Below are positions 25,830-35,055 of a DNA stretch of 64,000 bases, one piece after another. Every line of letters begins with the position of its first letter. Position 1 is the first letter of the stretch. The notes beneath the pieces were generated by a model. It searched no databases. It was not told where the DNA came from and saw only the letters and a list, made by a program, of their open reading frames with translations. Both the position numbers and the translations under genes were made by a program. This DNA is from DAOUET01 sp034430155 (GTDB taxonomy: Bacteria; Chloroflexota; Anaerolineae; Anaerolineales; UBA4823), in NCBI GenBank assembly GCA_034430155.1, contig DAOUET010000158.1, forward strand, positions 1 through 64,000, in the 5' to 3' direction.

Positions 25830-27455
25830 TTATTTTACCCCCCATTGAGTATAAAAATCTCCCAAATCACAGCCACAAGCTTCCTCGAAAGATTGTAACA
25901 GAACTATTGGAGCTACCAACTTATAGCGGTTCTGGCTGTAATAGGTTTGCAAGGCATTGAAGAAGACATCATCTCCTAGTCGTTCGCGCAGTGCAACATA
26001 AAAAAGTGCCCCTTTATCATAAACAACCGGGCTATATTCCCTAGGACGGTTCTTAAAGGCAGTCACGGGCTGGGAAATATCTGTGTCATCCTTACTTTTT
26101 TCTATCTCGGCGACCCGAGTTCGATAATAATCCAAGGTGCCGCCGTAATATTGCTGCTGGTAGATTTGTAGGAAAACCAGCGAGCTGAATGTGGCCAAGG
26201 CTTCATCCTGCCAGGGGTCTTCTAGGACATTATTTCCTACGACTCCATACCACCACTGGTGAGAGGTCTCGTGCGAAACCACGATACCCAACAAAAAAGG
26301 GCGCTCGCTATTCGGATTGTATATATCCTTACCCACCAGGAAAACACCCGGGTATTCCACGCCCGAAGCCAGATTAAGAGGCACGCTGACGACGTCCAGC
26401 TCTGCATAGGGGTACGCACCAAAACGCTTGTCGAATAGTTGCACGGCGTCTCTGGTTTCCTGCAGCGCCTCATGTACCCATGCCTCTATGCCAGGTAATC
26501 CCCAGTGATTTATCTGGATTCCATCCACATCGCTCCGATTCTGAATAAATTGTGGGCTGGCACTCACAATGAAATCTCTGGCTGGGCCGCTTGTGAAAAC
26601 CAAATACTGTGAATTATTCTGGGCCGTTTGCTCAACTTCTGATCCTGTCGTGACCACCTGCCATCCCTCTGGGATCGTGATTTGAACTTTAAAGAGTGCA
26701 GCCTCACTGACAACCGCATCCCCGATCCCTGTCACCGTCTCAGCCATCCAATCATTTCCCCGCCACTCCGCCAGAATGGGATACCAGTTAGCCAATGTCA
26801 TCACCTGGTCATCACTAGCATAATTGAAAATCCCGTACACGCCCGATTGACCACCGAAATCGATCGGAACCTCCCCAGAAAAAGCCAATGCCAACACGAT
26901 GCTTTCGCCTGACTGTAAAGGTTCCGGTAAATTTAATCGCAAGCCAGTCTTATCGCTTAAATAAACCTCAAAGGGTATATCTGCCCCATTTGCCTCTGCT
27001 GAAGTAACCTTTAACTGACCTCCATAAATCTGTTTAGCGTTTGGGTAAAGGCGCAATACCAAGGAGGTGAGTGGCTGGCCTGTCGCGTTCTTGTATGTCA
27101 ACCGTTCACTACCCGTGTAGCTGTTACCAGCCTCTGTGATTTGAAGGTTTAGATCGTAACAAGCAGAGAGATCGAGGCGTTCCCAATCCGGGACCTGATC
27201 GGGTCTCATTGCCTTTGATTGTCCCTCCAAATCGCAGGCAGTCAGCACATCTTCCCCAGCAGAATTCTCGCCAGCTTCAATTGGTAATGTTCTTAACTGC
27301 TCTGCGTAGATTGCCTGCTCTGTTGCAAGAGCCGCATCTGTAGTTTCTGGCCTTTGCTTGGAAGGAGTAAATATCTGGCAACTCACCAGGACAACCCAAG
27401 AGGCTACTAAAAATGCTAAGAATTTTAGTATGAAGCCATTATAGATTTTCATCAT
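25830..27455 (-). CDS. M1 family metallopeptidase lipoprotein
   Basis: This 541-residue protein is a zinc aminopeptidase-like lipoprotein. A signal peptide ends in the lipobox VLVSC (about 22-26). The N-terminal beta domain (about 75-270) resembles the M1 family saddle, and a GAMEN-like exopeptidase loop reads SGVEYPGVFLVG. The zinc motif is SHETSHQWW (near residue 395), with the third ligand Glu in DEALATFSS about 19 residues later. The usual HExxH is intact, so activity is likely. A catalytic Tyr may lie in REYSPVVYDKGALFY. GGAG precedes the first of two adjacent ATG codons. It is divergent from uvrA. Confidence 0.9.
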   Translation of the reverse strand: MMKIYNGFILKFLAFLVASWVVLVSCQIFTPSKQRPETTDAALATEQAIYAEQLRTLPIEAGENSAGEDVLTACDLEGQSKAMRPDQVPDWERLDLSACYDLNLQITEAGNSYTGSERLTYKNATGQPLTSLVLRLYPNAKQIYGGQLKVTSAEANGADIPFEVYLSDKTGLRLNLPEPLQSGESIVLALAFSGEVPIDFGGQSGVYGIFNYASDDQVMTLANWYPILAEWRGNDWMAETVTGIGDAVVSEAALFKVQITIPEGWQVVTTGSEVEQTAQNNSQYLVFTSGPARDFIVSASPQFIQNRSDVDGIQINHWGLPGIEAWVHEALQETRDAVQLFDKRFGAYPYAELDVVSVPLNLASGVEYPGVFLVGKDIYNPNSERPFLLGIVVSHETSHQWWYGVVGNNVLEDPWQDEALATFSSLVFLQIYQQQYYGGTLDYYRTRVAEIEKSKDDTDISQPVTAFKNRPREYSPVVYDKGALFYVALRERLGDDVFFNALQTYYSQNRYKLVAPIVLLQSFEEACGCDLGDFYTQWGVK

Positions 27456-27501
27456 TTCCTTTCTCCCAGTGACTATCTACAATACCCGTAAAAAGGATCA
27501 A

Positions 27502-27536
27502 CGGTTCACCCATCCAGACCTGTCAAGGGTGAACCG
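27502..27536. repeat. 10-bp perfect inverted repeat upstream of the M1 peptidase gene
   Basis: CGGTTCACCC (27502-27511) and GGGTGAACCG (27527-27536) form a perfect palindrome with a 15-base loop. It lies in the 322-base divergent region between the peptidase and uvrA, 47 bases before the peptidase ATG, and contains TTGACA on the minus strand. It may be an operator or an RNA hairpin; no T-run follows on either strand. Confidence 0.5.
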
Positions 27537-27724
27537 ATTCTGTAGGAATTCCCGTGGAAGCCAGACTCTGTGGCTATCAGGGTGAAATTCCGTCCATACC
27601 ACCACGGATAAGCTTATATCTGGCTGATTTACGAATGCCGACAATTGTTTTTTCAAACCGCCAAGAGTCGGCTGGTATAATAGGAGATTGGCTATTTACC
27701 ATCGGGTACTTGAAACAAATGTGC

Positions 27725-27730
27725 TATAAT
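27725..27730 (+). promoter_or_regulatory. candidate uvrA -10 box
   Basis: TATAAT at 27725-27730 would start transcription about 40 bases before the uvrA ATG. A second TGG-TATAAT is at 27676-27681. Neither has a good -35 box at normal spacing. Confidence 0.4.
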
Positions 27731-27777
27731 CTACCTTACTAGCCCATTCGATTAAATAATTACTAAAAGACAAGTGT

Positions 27778-30690
27778 ATGTCCTCTAACGTTATCCGAAT
27801 TGTTGGTGCTCGCGAGCACAACTTAAAAAATATAACGGTCGAAATTCCGCGTGATAAATTCGTCGTCATAACCGGGCTTTCGGGTTCGGGAAAATCTTCC
27901 CTGGCTTTTGATACCATTTTCGCCGAAGGACAGCGACGGTACGTTGAATCTCTTTCCGCTTACGCCAGGCAGTTCCTCGGCCAAATGAAAAAACCTGATG
28001 TTGATTATATCGAAGGGCTTTCACCGGCTGTTTCCATCGACCAGAAAGGCGCTTCACATAATCCCCGCTCTACTGTTGGTACTGTAACGGAAATCTACGA
28101 CTATTTACGTTTGCTCTTTGCCCGTACTGGAATCCCACATTGCCCGGTCTGCGGGCGAGAAGTCTCTCGCCAATCGGCCCAAGAAATCGTCGATGCAGTC
28201 CAGGCTCTCCCGGAAGGGTCTCGCTTGCTGATTCTCGCCCCTGTGGTGCGTGGTCGCAAAGGTACTCACCAGGCTGTCCTCGACGAGATTCAGAAATCAG
28301 GGTTCGTCCGGGCTAGAGTCGACGGAAATGTATACGAGCTCGAACACGAGATCAACTTAGAGCGTTATAAGATCCACAATATTGAAGCGGTCGTAGATCG
28401 CCTGATCATTCACCATCCAGAAAACCAGGAGGATGCCCAAGCCTTCCTTTCCAGGTTGACCGATTCAATCGAAACTGCCTTGAAGTTCGGTGATGGCTAC
28501 CTGATCGTCCAGGATGTCACTAATCCGGCCGAACCCCACGATCTTTCCTACTCAGAGCATCTGGCCTGCCCAGAGCATGGTGTCAGCTTGCCGGAGATCG
28601 AACCCCGCACTTTTTCATTCAACACCCCTCATGGTGCCTGCCCCGACTGCCAGGGCTTGGGTGGCAAACTAGAAATCGACCCTGATCTGCTCATACCAGA
28701 TCCTGATGTCTCGCTGAACGAAGGGGCGATTGCAGTCTCCGAGTGGAGTGGGCCTCGTGAGGAAGGTGGTTATTATTGGCAAACCTTGGAAGCAGCTGCT
28801 GAGGAGTACGATATCGACCTGAATGCTTCAGTCGGCACGTTGGCTCACGAAAAACTCGATATTATCCTGTTTGGGACGAACAGCCAGGAAGTCACTGTCC
28901 ATTACCGCAATAAGAATGGTCGCCAGGCGACTTTCAATACCACATTCGAAGGCGTGATAAACAATTTGGATCGTCGTTACAATGAGACCAGCTCCGAATA
29001 CATACGCGATAAGATCTCAGAATTTATGAGCCAACGAATCTGCCCCACCTGTGGTGGAGCTCGTTTGCGACCTGAGGCCCTGGCAGTCACCGTGGATGAC
29101 GTCAACATCATTGAAGTCACCCGCTGGCCTGTAATAAGCACCCTGGATTGGGCAGAACGGTTGAGCTCACAAGATACCCCGCTCGACAAACGCCAGCGTC
29201 TTATCGCTGATCGCATCCTGAAGGAGTTGCTCGCCCGTCTTGGTTTCCTGGTAGATGTCGGTTTAGATTATTTAACGCTAGACCGCACTGCCGCCAGCTT
29301 ATCTAGTGGGGAAGCTCAACGTATCCGTCTGGCAACCCAGATCGGTTCGCGTTTGATGGGTGTCTTATACGTGTTGGATGAACCCTCCATCGGACTACAT
29401 CCTCGGGATAACACCCGTCTTTTGCGTACCCTTAAAGGCCTGCGTGATCTCGGTAACACCGTCCTGGTCGTTGAACACGATGAGGAAACCATTCGCGGCG
29501 CCGATTGGGTCGTAGACCTGGGACCAGCCGCTGGAGATCACGGTGGTGAAGTCGTCGCCGAAGGTCCCGTAGAAAAGATCCTCGAATGTCAAGAATCGCT
29601 GACAGGCGCTTACCTGACCGGTCGCCTGCAGATCCCTCTTCCTGGAATACGCCGGGATGGCAATGGCAAGGTCTTAACCGTCGTAGGCGCTCGCGAGAAC
29701 AATCTCAAAGACATCACAGTGCACATTCCCCTCGGGAAATTTGTTTGCATCACGGGTGTATCTGGATCTGGTAAATCCAGCCTGATGGTGGAAGTGCTCT
29801 ACAAAGGTTTAGCCCGCCAGCTCAATCGTGCCCGTACCCAACCGGGAGATCATGATTACATCGAAGGCTGGGAAAATATCGACAAAATAATCAACATAGA
29901 CCAATCCCCCATTGGGCGTACCCCGCGATCTAACCCGGGAACCTATACTGGTTTATTCGATCACATACGCAGCCTATTTGCGGAATTACCTGAGAGCAAA
30001 ATTCGCGGTTATAAACCCGGGCGTTTCTCTTTTAATGTGAGGGGTGGTCGTTGTGAGGCCTGCCAGGGACAGGGCCAATTGCGTATCGAAATGCAGTTCC
30101 TCCCTGATGTCTATGTGCCCTGTGAAGTATGCCATGGCTCACGTTATAACCGCGAAACCTTGCAAGTCCGCTTCAAAGGTTACACCATTGCGGATGTGTT
30201 GGATATGACCGTTGACACTGCTGCTGAAGTCTTTTCAGCATTTCAAGCCATGCTCACCCGCTTGCAAACGCTACAAGATGTTGGCATGGGTTATATCAAG
30301 ATAGGCCAACCTGCCCCAACCCTATCCGGTGGCGAAGCCCAGCGTGTCAAGTTGGCCCGGGAACTTTCTAAAAGAGCAACAGGCAGCACTTTATACGTTC
30401 TCGATGAACCCTCCGTGGGTCTTCACGCTGCCGATGTCCATAAATTAATCGATGTCTTGCATCGTCTCGTAGACCTGGGTAATACTGTCGTGATTATCGA
30501 ACACAACCTGGACATCATCAAAGTTGCTGACCATATCATCGATCTCGGTCCAGAAGGGGGCGAGCGCGGTGGTACCATTGTGGTTGAAGGAAAACCAGAA
30601 GAGATCTGTAATAATCCAAATTCCTATACAGGTCAATTTTTGAGTCGTCACATGAAAGAAGCTCATAATAAGGCTTGTGCGGAGGCCTGA
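27778..30690 (+). CDS. uvrA: excinuclease ABC subunit A
   Basis: UvrA is the damage-sensing ATPase of nucleotide excision repair. The 970-residue protein has two ABC ATPase halves. Walker A sequences are GLSGSGKSS (about 33-41) and GVSGSGKSS (about 656-664). ABC signatures are LSSGEAQRIRLATQ and LSGGEAQRVKLAREL, with Walker B VLDEPSIGLHPRD and VLDEPSVGLHAAD. Zinc-finger cysteines occur in CPVCGR, CPDCQGLGG, CEACQGQGQ and CEVCHGSRYN. Length and order are normal. No ribosome binding site is obvious at the ATG. I see no recognisable SOS box, though the operator in this phylum is not known to me. Confidence 0.98.
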   Translation: MSSNVIRIVGAREHNLKNITVEIPRDKFVVITGLSGSGKSSLAFDTIFAEGQRRYVESLSAYARQFLGQMKKPDVDYIEGLSPAVSIDQKGASHNPRSTVGTVTEIYDYLRLLFARTGIPHCPVCGREVSRQSAQEIVDAVQALPEGSRLLILAPVVRGRKGTHQAVLDEIQKSGFVRARVDGNVYELEHEINLERYKIHNIEAVVDRLIIHHPENQEDAQAFLSRLTDSIETALKFGDGYLIVQDVTNPAEPHDLSYSEHLACPEHGVSLPEIEPRTFSFNTPHGACPDCQGLGGKLEIDPDLLIPDPDVSLNEGAIAVSEWSGPREEGGYYWQTLEAAAEEYDIDLNASVGTLAHEKLDIILFGTNSQEVTVHYRNKNGRQATFNTTFEGVINNLDRRYNETSSEYIRDKISEFMSQRICPTCGGARLRPEALAVTVDDVNIIEVTRWPVISTLDWAERLSSQDTPLDKRQRLIADRILKELLARLGFLVDVGLDYLTLDRTAASLSSGEAQRIRLATQIGSRLMGVLYVLDEPSIGLHPRDNTRLLRTLKGLRDLGNTVLVVEHDEETIRGADWVVDLGPAAGDHGGEVVAEGPVEKILECQESLTGAYLTGRLQIPLPGIRRDGNGKVLTVVGARENNLKDITVHIPLGKFVCITGVSGSGKSSLMVEVLYKGLARQLNRARTQPGDHDYIEGWENIDKIINIDQSPIGRTPRSNPGTYTGLFDHIRSLFAELPESKIRGYKPGRFSFNVRGGRCEACQGQGQLRIEMQFLPDVYVPCEVCHGSRYNRETLQVRFKGYTIADVLDMTVDTAAEVFSAFQAMLTRLQTLQDVGMGYIKIGQPAPTLSGGEAQRVKLARELSKRATGSTLYVLDEPSVGLHAADVHKLIDVLHRLVDLGNTVVIIEHNLDIIKVADHIIDLGPEGGERGGTIVVEGKPEEICNNPNSYTGQFLSRHMKEAHNKACAEA

Positions 30691-30811
30691 GAATCATATA
30701 TAACCGGGATTGAGGTTGTGTGAATTCTATTGGTAGGGCTTCGCACTCCCAGACCTTTCAGATAAATTCTTCTGCTATGTTAGTACTCTAGTTTCATAAA
30801 GGCTGGATAAA

Positions 30812-31375
30812 ATGGACGATACTCCTCTTAACGATGTGGTTTTAGAATTCTTCAAAGCCCTTTCAGACGCTGACCGTTTGAAAATCATCGGGGTGTTGGC
30901 ATTAGGTAGCCACAGCCTCGACCAGTTAACTTCGCATCTCAATATAAAACCTGCTTCCGTCTTACGGCATTTGGAATATCTGTCACATATTTCTCTGGTT
31001 AAACAGGAAGGCCGTAAATACTGGCTGGATACAACTGCTCTGGAAGATATGGCTAAGGAGCAGCTCTCGAATCTCAAACGCCGGTCAACCCCCCAGGATT
31101 TTGAAGGTGAGTCCTACGAACGAAAAATTTTAAGTGACTTCGTTAGGCCAGATAAACGTCTAAAATCCATCCCGGCACAGGAGAAAAAATTGCTGGTCGT
31201 GCTACGATATATCGTTCAATCCTTCGAACCAGGTCAACACTACTCAGAAAAACAGGTCAATGCCATCCTGGATCGCTTCTATGAAGATACTGCTTCCTTA
31301 CGCCGCTATTTAGTAGATTACAAGTTTCTCACGCGGGAAGGTGGCGGTGGAGATTATTGGCGGATAGATACATAA
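30812..31375 (+). CDS. ArsR-type HTH regulator with DUF2087 domain
   Basis: The 187-residue protein has an N-terminal winged helix of the ArsR/SmtB type (about 1-75: FFKALSDADRLKIIGVLAL, then LDQLTSHLNIKPASVLRHLEYL). A C-terminal DUF2087 domain (about 110-187) contains KKLLVVLRYIVQSFEPG, YSEKQVNAILDRF and RYLVDYKFLTREGGG. There is no metal-sensing CxC motif in the helix, so it is probably not a metal sensor. DUF2087 is common at the tail of such regulators, and its ligand is unknown. It is 121 bases after uvrA and probably transcribed separately. The regulatory target is unknown. Confidence 0.85.
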   Translation: MDDTPLNDVVLEFFKALSDADRLKIIGVLALGSHSLDQLTSHLNIKPASVLRHLEYLSHISLVKQEGRKYWLDTTALEDMAKEQLSNLKRRSTPQDFEGESYERKILSDFVRPDKRLKSIPAQEKKLLVVLRYIVQSFEPGQHYSEKQVNAILDRFYEDTASLRRYLVDYKFLTREGGGGDYWRIDT

Positions 31376-31439
31376 TCGACCAACCAGCGTATCTGGTCTA
31401 TTCTGGCATAACCAAATTCCCGAATTAATCCTTATCTTT

Positions 31440-32675
31440 TCACATCTTCCGGTGGAGTCTGAATTCGTCATCTCCTAAGAAATGCTTCTGCAGGGCTTTT
31501 GCGCGTACCTCCAATACTCGACTGTTGGCAAAATAAGTAAAATTAAAAGCGGTTGAATCCCCCGCTTTCTTTCCTGGAACCGGCATTAATCTCGCGGTAA
31601 GAGGTTTGCCTAACCGTTGGGAAAGCGCGGCTACATCCAGTAAGATTGCAGCTAATTGTTCCACAGTCACATCACCTGGTAAAGGTATTGTATCCAGACC
31701 TGTTCCACAAACAGCCGAATAAAGTAACAGATCGTTGAGGGTGAGGGTTTCTTGAGCCGCCCGAGTTGCCAAAACAACATCCTCCAACAGCGGGATAAAT
31801 AACCCATTGAATCCTACCCGGCGAAATTTAGCCCTATCCAACGCATCGGTGATAAATGCTGCTCCCGCTAAAGATCCATGTAACCCCACAGCCGCTACGC
31901 CGAGTTCTTCAATTGCAGCACCTATCGAACGAGCTCGTTCAGGAAAGGGCGCCAACGAAAAATCGAGGCCTGCAAAACTCACCCCATTCCGTCCAGCAAC
32001 CTTATCTGCGATGCGGGTTAATTCTTGTGCTTGGGTTTCTACCGATAATCTCAAACGTTCCCGCGCTTCCGATAGACCTCCAGCGGAAGTAAAAGCATCC
32101 AATGCCAGGTCAGCTGCTTCAGTCGCTAGAGCGAAGATGGGTTTTTCGTTACCAAAGCCATTTTCATATCCCAGATATGCGGCCGGGAAAAAGGGGCACC
32201 CTGATGGTACATTCGCTAGAGCCGCGAAGCGTAGATTAGCAAAACCATCCGGAGATATGTGCGCCGCCCTCGAAATCACCTCAGCGCAAGCACGTATTGC
32301 AGGCAAAGAGATGCCCATTTGGGGAGAAGCTATCACTCCGGACAGAAACACATTTTCAGTCCTCGATAGCACCTCCGGGATAACCTCATAGCTTCCAGGA
32401 AATCCGGGACTGGCCGGACCGATCGATAAGTATTCGAAGCCTGCAGATTTAATCGCTTCCTGCAAAGTTTGAGCCAAAGACAGCACCTCACCAGCTTGCC
32501 ACTCATCTAACAAATCCGGAAATGGGATCGTCGCCAGGCGTGAGGTTTGCACTTCGTATCCTCCCTGGTCAAATGCCCCTTTGGCATCGACGAGAAATGT
32601 GCCAGCCTGCTCGATTGCTTTATGATTGATCGGCCAACCGGGATTGACAAAATAAGTAATAGAGCGTATTTTCAT
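31440..32675 (-). CDS. DUF711 (UPF0210) family protein
   Basis: The 411-residue product starts MKIRSITYFVNPGWP, the typical DUF711 opening. It carries the Gly/Asn-rich core NVPSGCPFFPAAYLGYENG (about 160-178), then AGRNGVSFAGLDFSLAPFP (about 237-255) and CGTGLDTIPLPGDV (about 335-348). The family has a ribonucleotide reductase-like barrel in structural surveys; no activity is established to my knowledge. The ATG at 32675 matches homologue starts; an in-frame TTG at 32705 is less likely. It lies 43 bases after the TrmH-type gene on the same strand. Confidence 0.85.
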   Translation of the reverse strand: MKIRSITYFVNPGWPINHKAIEQAGTFLVDAKGAFDQGGYEVQTSRLATIPFPDLLDEWQAGEVLSLAQTLQEAIKSAGFEYLSIGPASPGFPGSYEVIPEVLSRTENVFLSGVIASPQMGISLPAIRACAEVISRAAHISPDGFANLRFAALANVPSGCPFFPAAYLGYENGFGNEKPIFALATEAADLALDAFTSAGGLSEARERLRLSVETQAQELTRIADKVAGRNGVSFAGLDFSLAPFPERARSIGAAIEELGVAAVGLHGSLAGAAFITDALDRAKFRRVGFNGLFIPLLEDVVLATRAAQETLTLNDLLLYSAVCGTGLDTIPLPGDVTVEQLAAILLDVAALSQRLGKPLTARLMPVPGKKAGDSTAFNFTYFANSRVLEVRAKALQKHFLGDDEFRLHRKM

Positions 32676-32718
32676 ATTCGCAAAATTCCCTTCAATCAAG
32701 ACCAAAGCGATGAGATTA

Positions 32719-33513
32719 TCAGACCATATGGGCAGCAGATTTATTCTCCGGGCGCAAGATCTCGAAGAGTAAAATTCCCGCGGCTACTGCCGCGTTAAGC
32801 GATTCAACACCACCAGGCATGGGGATATTGACATACTCATCTGCCAAACCTCGTGCAGCTTCGCTGGCGCCTTCTGCTTCTCCCCCAACCACCAAAGCCA
32901 TAGGGACTTTGAACTCTATCTGGCGGAAGGCTTTGCCCAAACGTACATCTGCCAGGTAAACTCTTAATCCCCATTCTTGCCTTCGCTGGTCGATTTCCTC
33001 CCATGAAAGTTGTTGGATAGGTATCAGGAAATGAGCCCCCATTGCGGCTCGTACTACCTTTGGAGCATAGGGATCAACAGTTCCCGGTGCGATGAAAACC
33101 GCACCTACTCCCGCTGCCGCAGCAGTACGCAGCATGGTCCCCAAGTTGCCCGGATCGCGCACGGAATCTGGAATAAATACCACATCTAACCTTTCCGAAA
33201 TTGGGAGAGACCGAACTGTCACCACTGCCAGTAAGCCTTGAGGGGTATTCGTGTCTGAGACAAAGCCCATAACCTGCGAGGATACCTCTTCCACCAAGAC
33301 TCCCCGCTCAGAATAATGCTCCAGGACTTCCTGGCCGCGCTCATCCAGATCAGTTGTAAAGAACACCAGTTGCGTTTCCCAGCCTGATTTCATTGCCTCT
33401 TCTGTCAGCCGTACTCCTTCGAGCACAAACGCGCCTTCGTTATGGCGTGCTCGCGAACGGGCTTGCAGATTGCGTACCCACTTAACTTTCGGGTTGATTG
33501 TTGAGGTGATCAT
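32719..33513 (-). CDS. TrmH (SpoU) family RNA 2'-O-methyltransferase
   Basis: This 264-residue SPOUT enzyme methylates ribose in rRNA or tRNA using SAM. It has the N-terminal substrate-binding domain (HNEGAFVLEGVRLTEEA) and three SPOUT motifs: PDSVRDPGNLGTMLRTA (about 108-124), ALVVGGEAEGAS (about 204-215) and IPMPGGVESLNAAVAAGI (about 226-243). These carry the expected Arg, Glu, Ser and Asn. The ATG at 33513 leaves 31 bases after the macro domain gene; a longer frame would overlap that gene by 50 bases and add no domain. The RNA target cannot be told; 23S rRNA is common for this group. Confidence 0.9.
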   Translation of the reverse strand: MITSTINPKVKWVRNLQARSRARHNEGAFVLEGVRLTEEAMKSGWETQLVFFTTDLDERGQEVLEHYSERGVLVEEVSSQVMGFVSDTNTPQGLLAVVTVRSLPISERLDVVFIPDSVRDPGNLGTMLRTAAAAGVGAVFIAPGTVDPYAPKVVRAAMGAHFLIPIQQLSWEEIDQRRQEWGLRVYLADVRLGKAFRQIEFKVPMALVVGGEAEGASEAARGLADEYVNIPMPGGVESLNAAVAAGILLFEILRPENKSAAHMV

Positions 33514-33544
33514 GCCAGGTAGGAATAGTGACGAAATGTTGATA

Positions 33545-34144
33545 TTATTTACTTTGCCCAAATCTTGTCGATTTCCAAATCCCGAGAAAGACATCCAGCG
33601 TGGATTGATCGTACAACGTCAGCCGCACCTCGATCAAACCAGAATCAGGCCGGTACTGAAAATATTCCTGAACGGCAGTGAAAAATACCCTGGCAGCCCG
33701 ATCTTTCGGGAAACCGAATATACCTGTTGAAATTGCTGAAAAAGCAATCGAGGTGAGATTGAGGCGTTCAGCTAGGATTAACGACCCGTTCACCGCCGCG
33801 GCCAGTTTTGCTTCTTCCTGACCCTCTCCCCACACAGGGCCGACAGCATGGATTACATACCTGCAGGGTAATTTTCCTCCTCCAGTATAAGCCGGTTCGT
33901 CATGGTTGACTGGACCGTGTTCCCTCACCCAAGAATTGCTCTCTGCTTGGATGGTTGCTCCCCCACCCCGCGCGATCGCTCTGGCGACCCCACCACCATG
34001 CTGTAAATAGGCATTAGCAGCGTTGACAATCGCGTCGACATGTTCTTGGGTAAGATCACCTCTTACCAATTGTAGCTGCTGTCCCGATGGCAAAGTGTGT
34101 TGCTCGATAACTTCGTTCATATCTACACCCGCTGATTTTAGCAT
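33545..34144 (-). CDS. macro domain protein (ADP-ribose binding/hydrolysing)
   Basis: This 199-residue protein is a single macro domain. ADP-ribose contacts are visible in IVNAANAYLQHGGGVARAI (about 39-57) and SAISTGIFGFPKDRAA (about 146-161). The Asn-Ala-Asn with the Gly-Gly-Gly loop is the arrangement found in active MacroD-type de-ADP-ribosylases and O-acetyl-ADP-ribose deacetylases. Activity is therefore likely, but substrate is unknown. Two in-frame starts are possible: ATG 34144 (after AAGG) and ATG 34120. The C-terminus has an extra 40 residues with a probable additional strand-helix unit (LIEVRLTLYDQSTLDVF). It precedes the TrmH-type gene by 31 bases. Confidence 0.88.
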   Translation of the reverse strand: MLKSAGVDMNEVIEQHTLPSGQQLQLVRGDLTQEHVDAIVNAANAYLQHGGGVARAIARGGGATIQAESNSWVREHGPVNHDEPAYTGGGKLPCRYVIHAVGPVWGEGQEEAKLAAAVNGSLILAERLNLTSIAFSAISTGIFGFPKDRAARVFFTAVQEYFQYRPDSGLIEVRLTLYDQSTLDVFLGIWKSTRFGQSK

Positions 34145-34249
34145 GCAGCCTTAATCCGGTCAACGCGGTAGTTGCTTAATTATCGACAAATAGGGCAGGT
34201 ATTATTCCCCACCCTCATTCTAAAAATTTCGTTTAGATCGAATACGGAA

Positions 34250-34600
34250 TTATTTAGCCTGCGTCTTGGCGACTACCGCCCTAAACGCATTGGGATCGCG
34301 CACCGCCATATCCGCCAGCATCTTGCGATTTAATGCAATTCCCGCCGTCTTCATTTTGTAGATTAATTGGCTGTAGGTGGTCCCATTTTGGCGTGCAGCC
34401 GCATTGATGCGGGCAATCCACAAACGCCGCAAATCGCGTTTTCGGTTACGTCGATCGCGATAGGCATACCACAAACTTTTTAGCATGGCCTCATTCGCTC
34501 GCCGGAAGAGACGATGACGGGTTCCATACTGACCTTTCATCATCTTTAGAATTTTCTTGTGGTGCCGGCGACGATGAGGTCCGGTCTTTACACGTGCCAT
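34250..34600 (-). CDS. rplT: 50S ribosomal protein L20
   Basis: L20 is an early-assembly 23S rRNA-binding protein. The 116-residue product has the standard start MARVKTG, the basic N-terminal half (RRRHHKKILKMMKGQYG) and the family signature region KRDLRRLWIARINAAAR (about 54-70). It ends in the LADMAVRDPNAFRAVV segment. AGGAGAT precedes the ATG. It closes the infC-rpmI-rplT cluster; in Bacillus and E. coli L20 represses this operon, but I could not identify a matching leader structure here. Confidence 0.98.
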   Translation of the reverse strand: MARVKTGPHRRRHHKKILKMMKGQYGTRHRLFRRANEAMLKSLWYAYRDRRNRKRDLRRLWIARINAAARQNGTTYSQLIYKMKTAGIALNRKMLADMAVRDPNAFRAVVAKTQAK

Positions 34601-34721
34601 AATTTAATCTCCTGCGCACCATTGAGCGCCGGTAAGGTTCAAGCTCACAATCCCTTACCCGTTATATGCACCCAGCAGCCGCAATAATTATCTTGATAAG
34701 AATTGTGCAACTAAATCGAAT

Positions 34722-34958
34722 TTAATCCGCCTTGCTCAGGTAAGGAGCTAAGCGATGAATACGCTTTTTAATTCCGCGCCCTTTGACAGGGATCATTTCA
34801 TCAAACAACCGCTTGGTTCGCTTGGATGTACGCCGGCGAAAGTGGCTCTTACCACCTTTGGTGCGCACCAACTTTCCCGAACCTGTTAAGCGGAAGCGCT
34901 TTGTGGTCGCTTTATGGGATTTGATCTTATATTTTCCTTTTCTTGGCTTTCTTGGCAC
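34722..34958 (-). CDS. rpmI: 50S ribosomal protein L35
   Basis: The 78-residue product contains the L35 core: KIKSHKATTKRFRLTGSGKL then RRRTSKRTKRLFDEMIPV. The start is unclear by position. An ATG at 34964 sits only one base after AGGAG, too close for use. The GTG at 34958 has the same AGGAG seven bases upstream and gives MPRKPRKGKYKIK. I choose the GTG. The N-terminus is about ten residues longer than in most bacteria. It lies between infC and rplT as usual. Confidence 0.93.
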   Translation of the reverse strand: MPRKPRKGKYKIKSHKATTKRFRLTGSGKLVRTKGGKSHFRRRTSKRTKRLFDEMIPVKGRGIKKRIHRLAPYLSKAD

Positions 34959-35055
34959 AACCATACTCCTCTCACACAAAACTCCGCGGAAAAACGGATT
35001 CATCCGCGGATGATTGATTCTTCTAGATGTCAAAGCTTGCAGCAGTGCCTGGCTG

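Noticed and set aside
31807..32391. 194-codon plus-strand frame across DUF711
   Set aside because: It is antisense to a family protein and is only an Ala/Arg-rich shadow.
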